From assembly GCF_003268005.1 (NCBI RefSeq), contig NZ_CP014213.1, positions 620,001-684,000 of the forward strand: DNA of 64,000 nucleotides, written 5' to 3'. The notes below the pieces were generated by a model. That model was not told the origin of the DNA, did no database searches, and saw only the letters and a list, made by a program, of their open reading frames with translations. A program made the position numbers and the translations under genes. Positions 63,601-64,000 of this stretch are shown one piece after another. Positions within the stretch are counted from its first letter, which is position 1, and every line of letters begins with the position of its first letter. Source of the DNA: Methanosphaera sp. BMS. GTDB taxonomy: Archaea; Methanobacteriota; Methanobacteria; Methanobacteriales; Methanobacteriaceae.

Positions 63601-64000
63601 ATGTAGACTTATAAATATCCATATAAGCCCTTAACGTCTCTAGAAGTTCATCATCATAATACTCGCCATTGTATATTGCTCCTCCACTCCCACTTGTTGC
63701 GGTGTTATTTTTTAACGTGGAATAATTAAGATCTACTGTTCCATAACTATATATTGCTCCTCCATTGTTTGCATAGTTATTGTATAATGCTGAAAAAGAA
63801 AGATATAGACTCCAATAATTATATATTGCTCCTCCATTGTTTGCATAGTTGTCATATAATGATGAAAAAGAGATATATAGAACTGAATTGGCAAATATTG
63901 CTCCTCCATATTCTGTTGCATGGTTGTTGTATAATGATGAAAAAGAAATATTTAAAGTCCCACCAGCATATATTGCTCCTCCGTTGTTTGCATAGTTGTC
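60665..64000 (-). CDS. Adhesin-like protein with GGAIY beta-helix, coiled coil and Ig-like domains (partial, runs off the window)
   Basis: The frame is open from the stop at 60665 to the window edge (1111 codons), so the ATG at 63622 is internal. Order: at least twelve beta-helix repeats of about 25-35 residues with the motif NNxANxxGGAIYxxxxxxxxxxSTLNNN (Chlamydia Pmp-like); a linker and Ig-like parts (about 62800-62000); a coiled coil of about 130 residues with heptads such as LNEQLTEARQNIETLKNNI (about 61960-61570); then three Ig-like domains with KVIFKINGITLK and KIIFKLNGITLK; end KSTKTTAILKI. The coiled coil between beta-helix and Ig-like parts is unusual for this family. Confidence 0.88.
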   Translation of the reverse strand, partial: DNYANNGGAIYAGGTLNISFSSLYNNHATEYGGAIFANSVLYISFSSLYDNYANNGGAIYNYWSLYLSFSALYNNYANNGGAIYSYGTVDLNYSTLKNNTATSGSGGAIYNGEYYDDELLETLRAYMDIYKSTLNNNNANTSGGAIYHNSGGYLEINCSTINNNTAISESGGAIYYDKLSHLRIKESTINNNKAKQSGGAIYKVGSADIYNSEINNNQANMDGGAIYHIRYYSLSGFNQMLMIDNSTLNNNIADGNGGAIYHYMTPSSYTFYRNLSVYYSTLNNNTAINGNGGAIYVNGSSNIFNSTLNNNTAVNGNGGAIFKNKGIISIDNSTLNNNNAKIGGAITNTEGTCNITGNLFTENTADNGETLYLPGEKTVENNTYNHTDILLKTINLTVKDNQETFRLGEDAVLNFSIELENPDYYDNDILEKIEDITLYINNKINITTKYENYTLSQLNPGKYTTYFTTCNTESNPVTFKVVIGFSEINTDKIIYDYVDGIKETVTLDINDPIGEKGTVTASIKEDDNYNELLTIYNVADGYEFSTESIIQALKNMYSSLDDSYTINLTYTSNNEYIAPSSTEFTLNIIKQRNTTITYDIINNTEGNVQINITVLDKIYNTPIPDATISITGDITKKTTHGIITDDTLTIGEHTINVEYEENEDYNASSTTITFTVEIDKDKKIGELEEIINNLTEQLEEANNSIRTLNEQLTEARQNIETLKNNITQLTTQLQEAQEQINKLNNSNEKLNKEINNLTIQLNQSNNEIKTLKTTLNKLNQTLNNLTRQLEQAQQTIKTLNNTIQELTKPPLDTTITINPIKSNIGSITKITAKITDENKQKVNGGKVIFKINGITLKDENNNTLYAQVKDGTATLNYKVEKVWIKNTTYIEAVYSGNNNYSSTRTKAYNILNITKGKATIILEDNITAKAGDTITLRAKILDSNKDRINNEKIIFKLNGITLKDSQGNTVYAELKDGIATLQYTLPPNYGAKTYTLTAVLGGNYYQRTQNNTTLTVKKKAVSINTDSITTKNNKTTIKATITDENESPLITSTKLAVKANGITIVNNATSENGVINLSFTTTLRPGLYELLIISGENGIYKSTKTTAILKI

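Noticed and set aside
63733-63921. Minus-strand frame of MQTMEEQY-like repeats
   Set aside because: It is the wrong frame of the GGAIY beta-helix repeats; the correct frame is open to the window edge.

Overview
The window looks like a chromosomal segment of a gut methanogen of the Methanobacteriales, most probably the genus Methanosphaera. The reasons are the very low G+C content, an archaeal split glutamate synthase with GGAA-N6-TTCC (NrpR-type) operators, a MurT/GatD-like pair as expected in an organism with pseudomurein-type cell-wall chemistry, Shine-Dalgarno motifs of the AGGTGAT type, and a large share of adhesin-like proteins (parallel beta-helix plus Ig-like domains). This assignment is inference; no rRNA or marker gene is present.

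Layout. 1-6.2 kb: two paralogous surface proteins (one with a Met- and N-glycosylation-sequon-rich repeat), an archaeal AAA+ ATPase behind an array of palindromes, a twice-frameshifted metallo-beta-lactamase-fold gene, a ferritin-like gene and a MarR regulator with a palindromic operator between them, and a stub of a second AAA+ gene. 6.5-12.6 kb: nitrogen assimilation, namely a four-gene archaeal glutamate synthase operon and convergent glnA, both with NrpR-type operators. 13.4-16.8 kb: a tocopherol-cyclase-like protein with a MacB/LolD-type ABC exporter. 16.9-19.1 kb: redox flavoproteins and two decayed genes. 19.2-25.9 kb: an XRE/ImmA-like plus PIN (DUF4411-like) toxin-antitoxin pair, a GNAT enzyme, an operon of HIRAN protein, ARPP-1-like protein and an unknown protein, and a pyridoxal-kinase-like gene. 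25.9-38.4 kb: ComEA-like helix-hairpin-helix protein, a secreted Ig/M14-type peptidase, SAP-domain protein, a tautomerase behind a CsoR-like palindrome, MurT/GatD, an amino-acid binding protein, nitroreductase, MATE exporter, and a LytTR/DUF3021 pair.

38.4-51 kb is a decaying accessory region: frameshifted genes, an MNT/HEPN pair, two DUF4143-type AAA+ ATPases, a DUF3990 (ADP-ribosyltransferase-like)/DUF3791-like pair, another archaeal AAA+ ATPase, a degraded GNAT gene and three broken copies of adhesin Ig-like segments. Two loci (about 41.07-43.7 kb and 47.7-50.5 kb) share the same left and right flanks but carry different AAA+ ATPase genes, a sign of cassette exchange. Every AAA+ gene has its own type of repeat or palindrome upstream. 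51-64 kb holds a minus-strand cluster of very large adhesin-like proteins, one of them split at a T6 run and one running off the window edge.

Across the window, several genes have a good Shine-Dalgarno motif placed 5-7 bases before ATT, ATC or ATA in the frame of a conserved N-terminus, which suggests near-cognate start codons. No tRNA, rRNA, CRISPR array or intact insertion sequence was seen.
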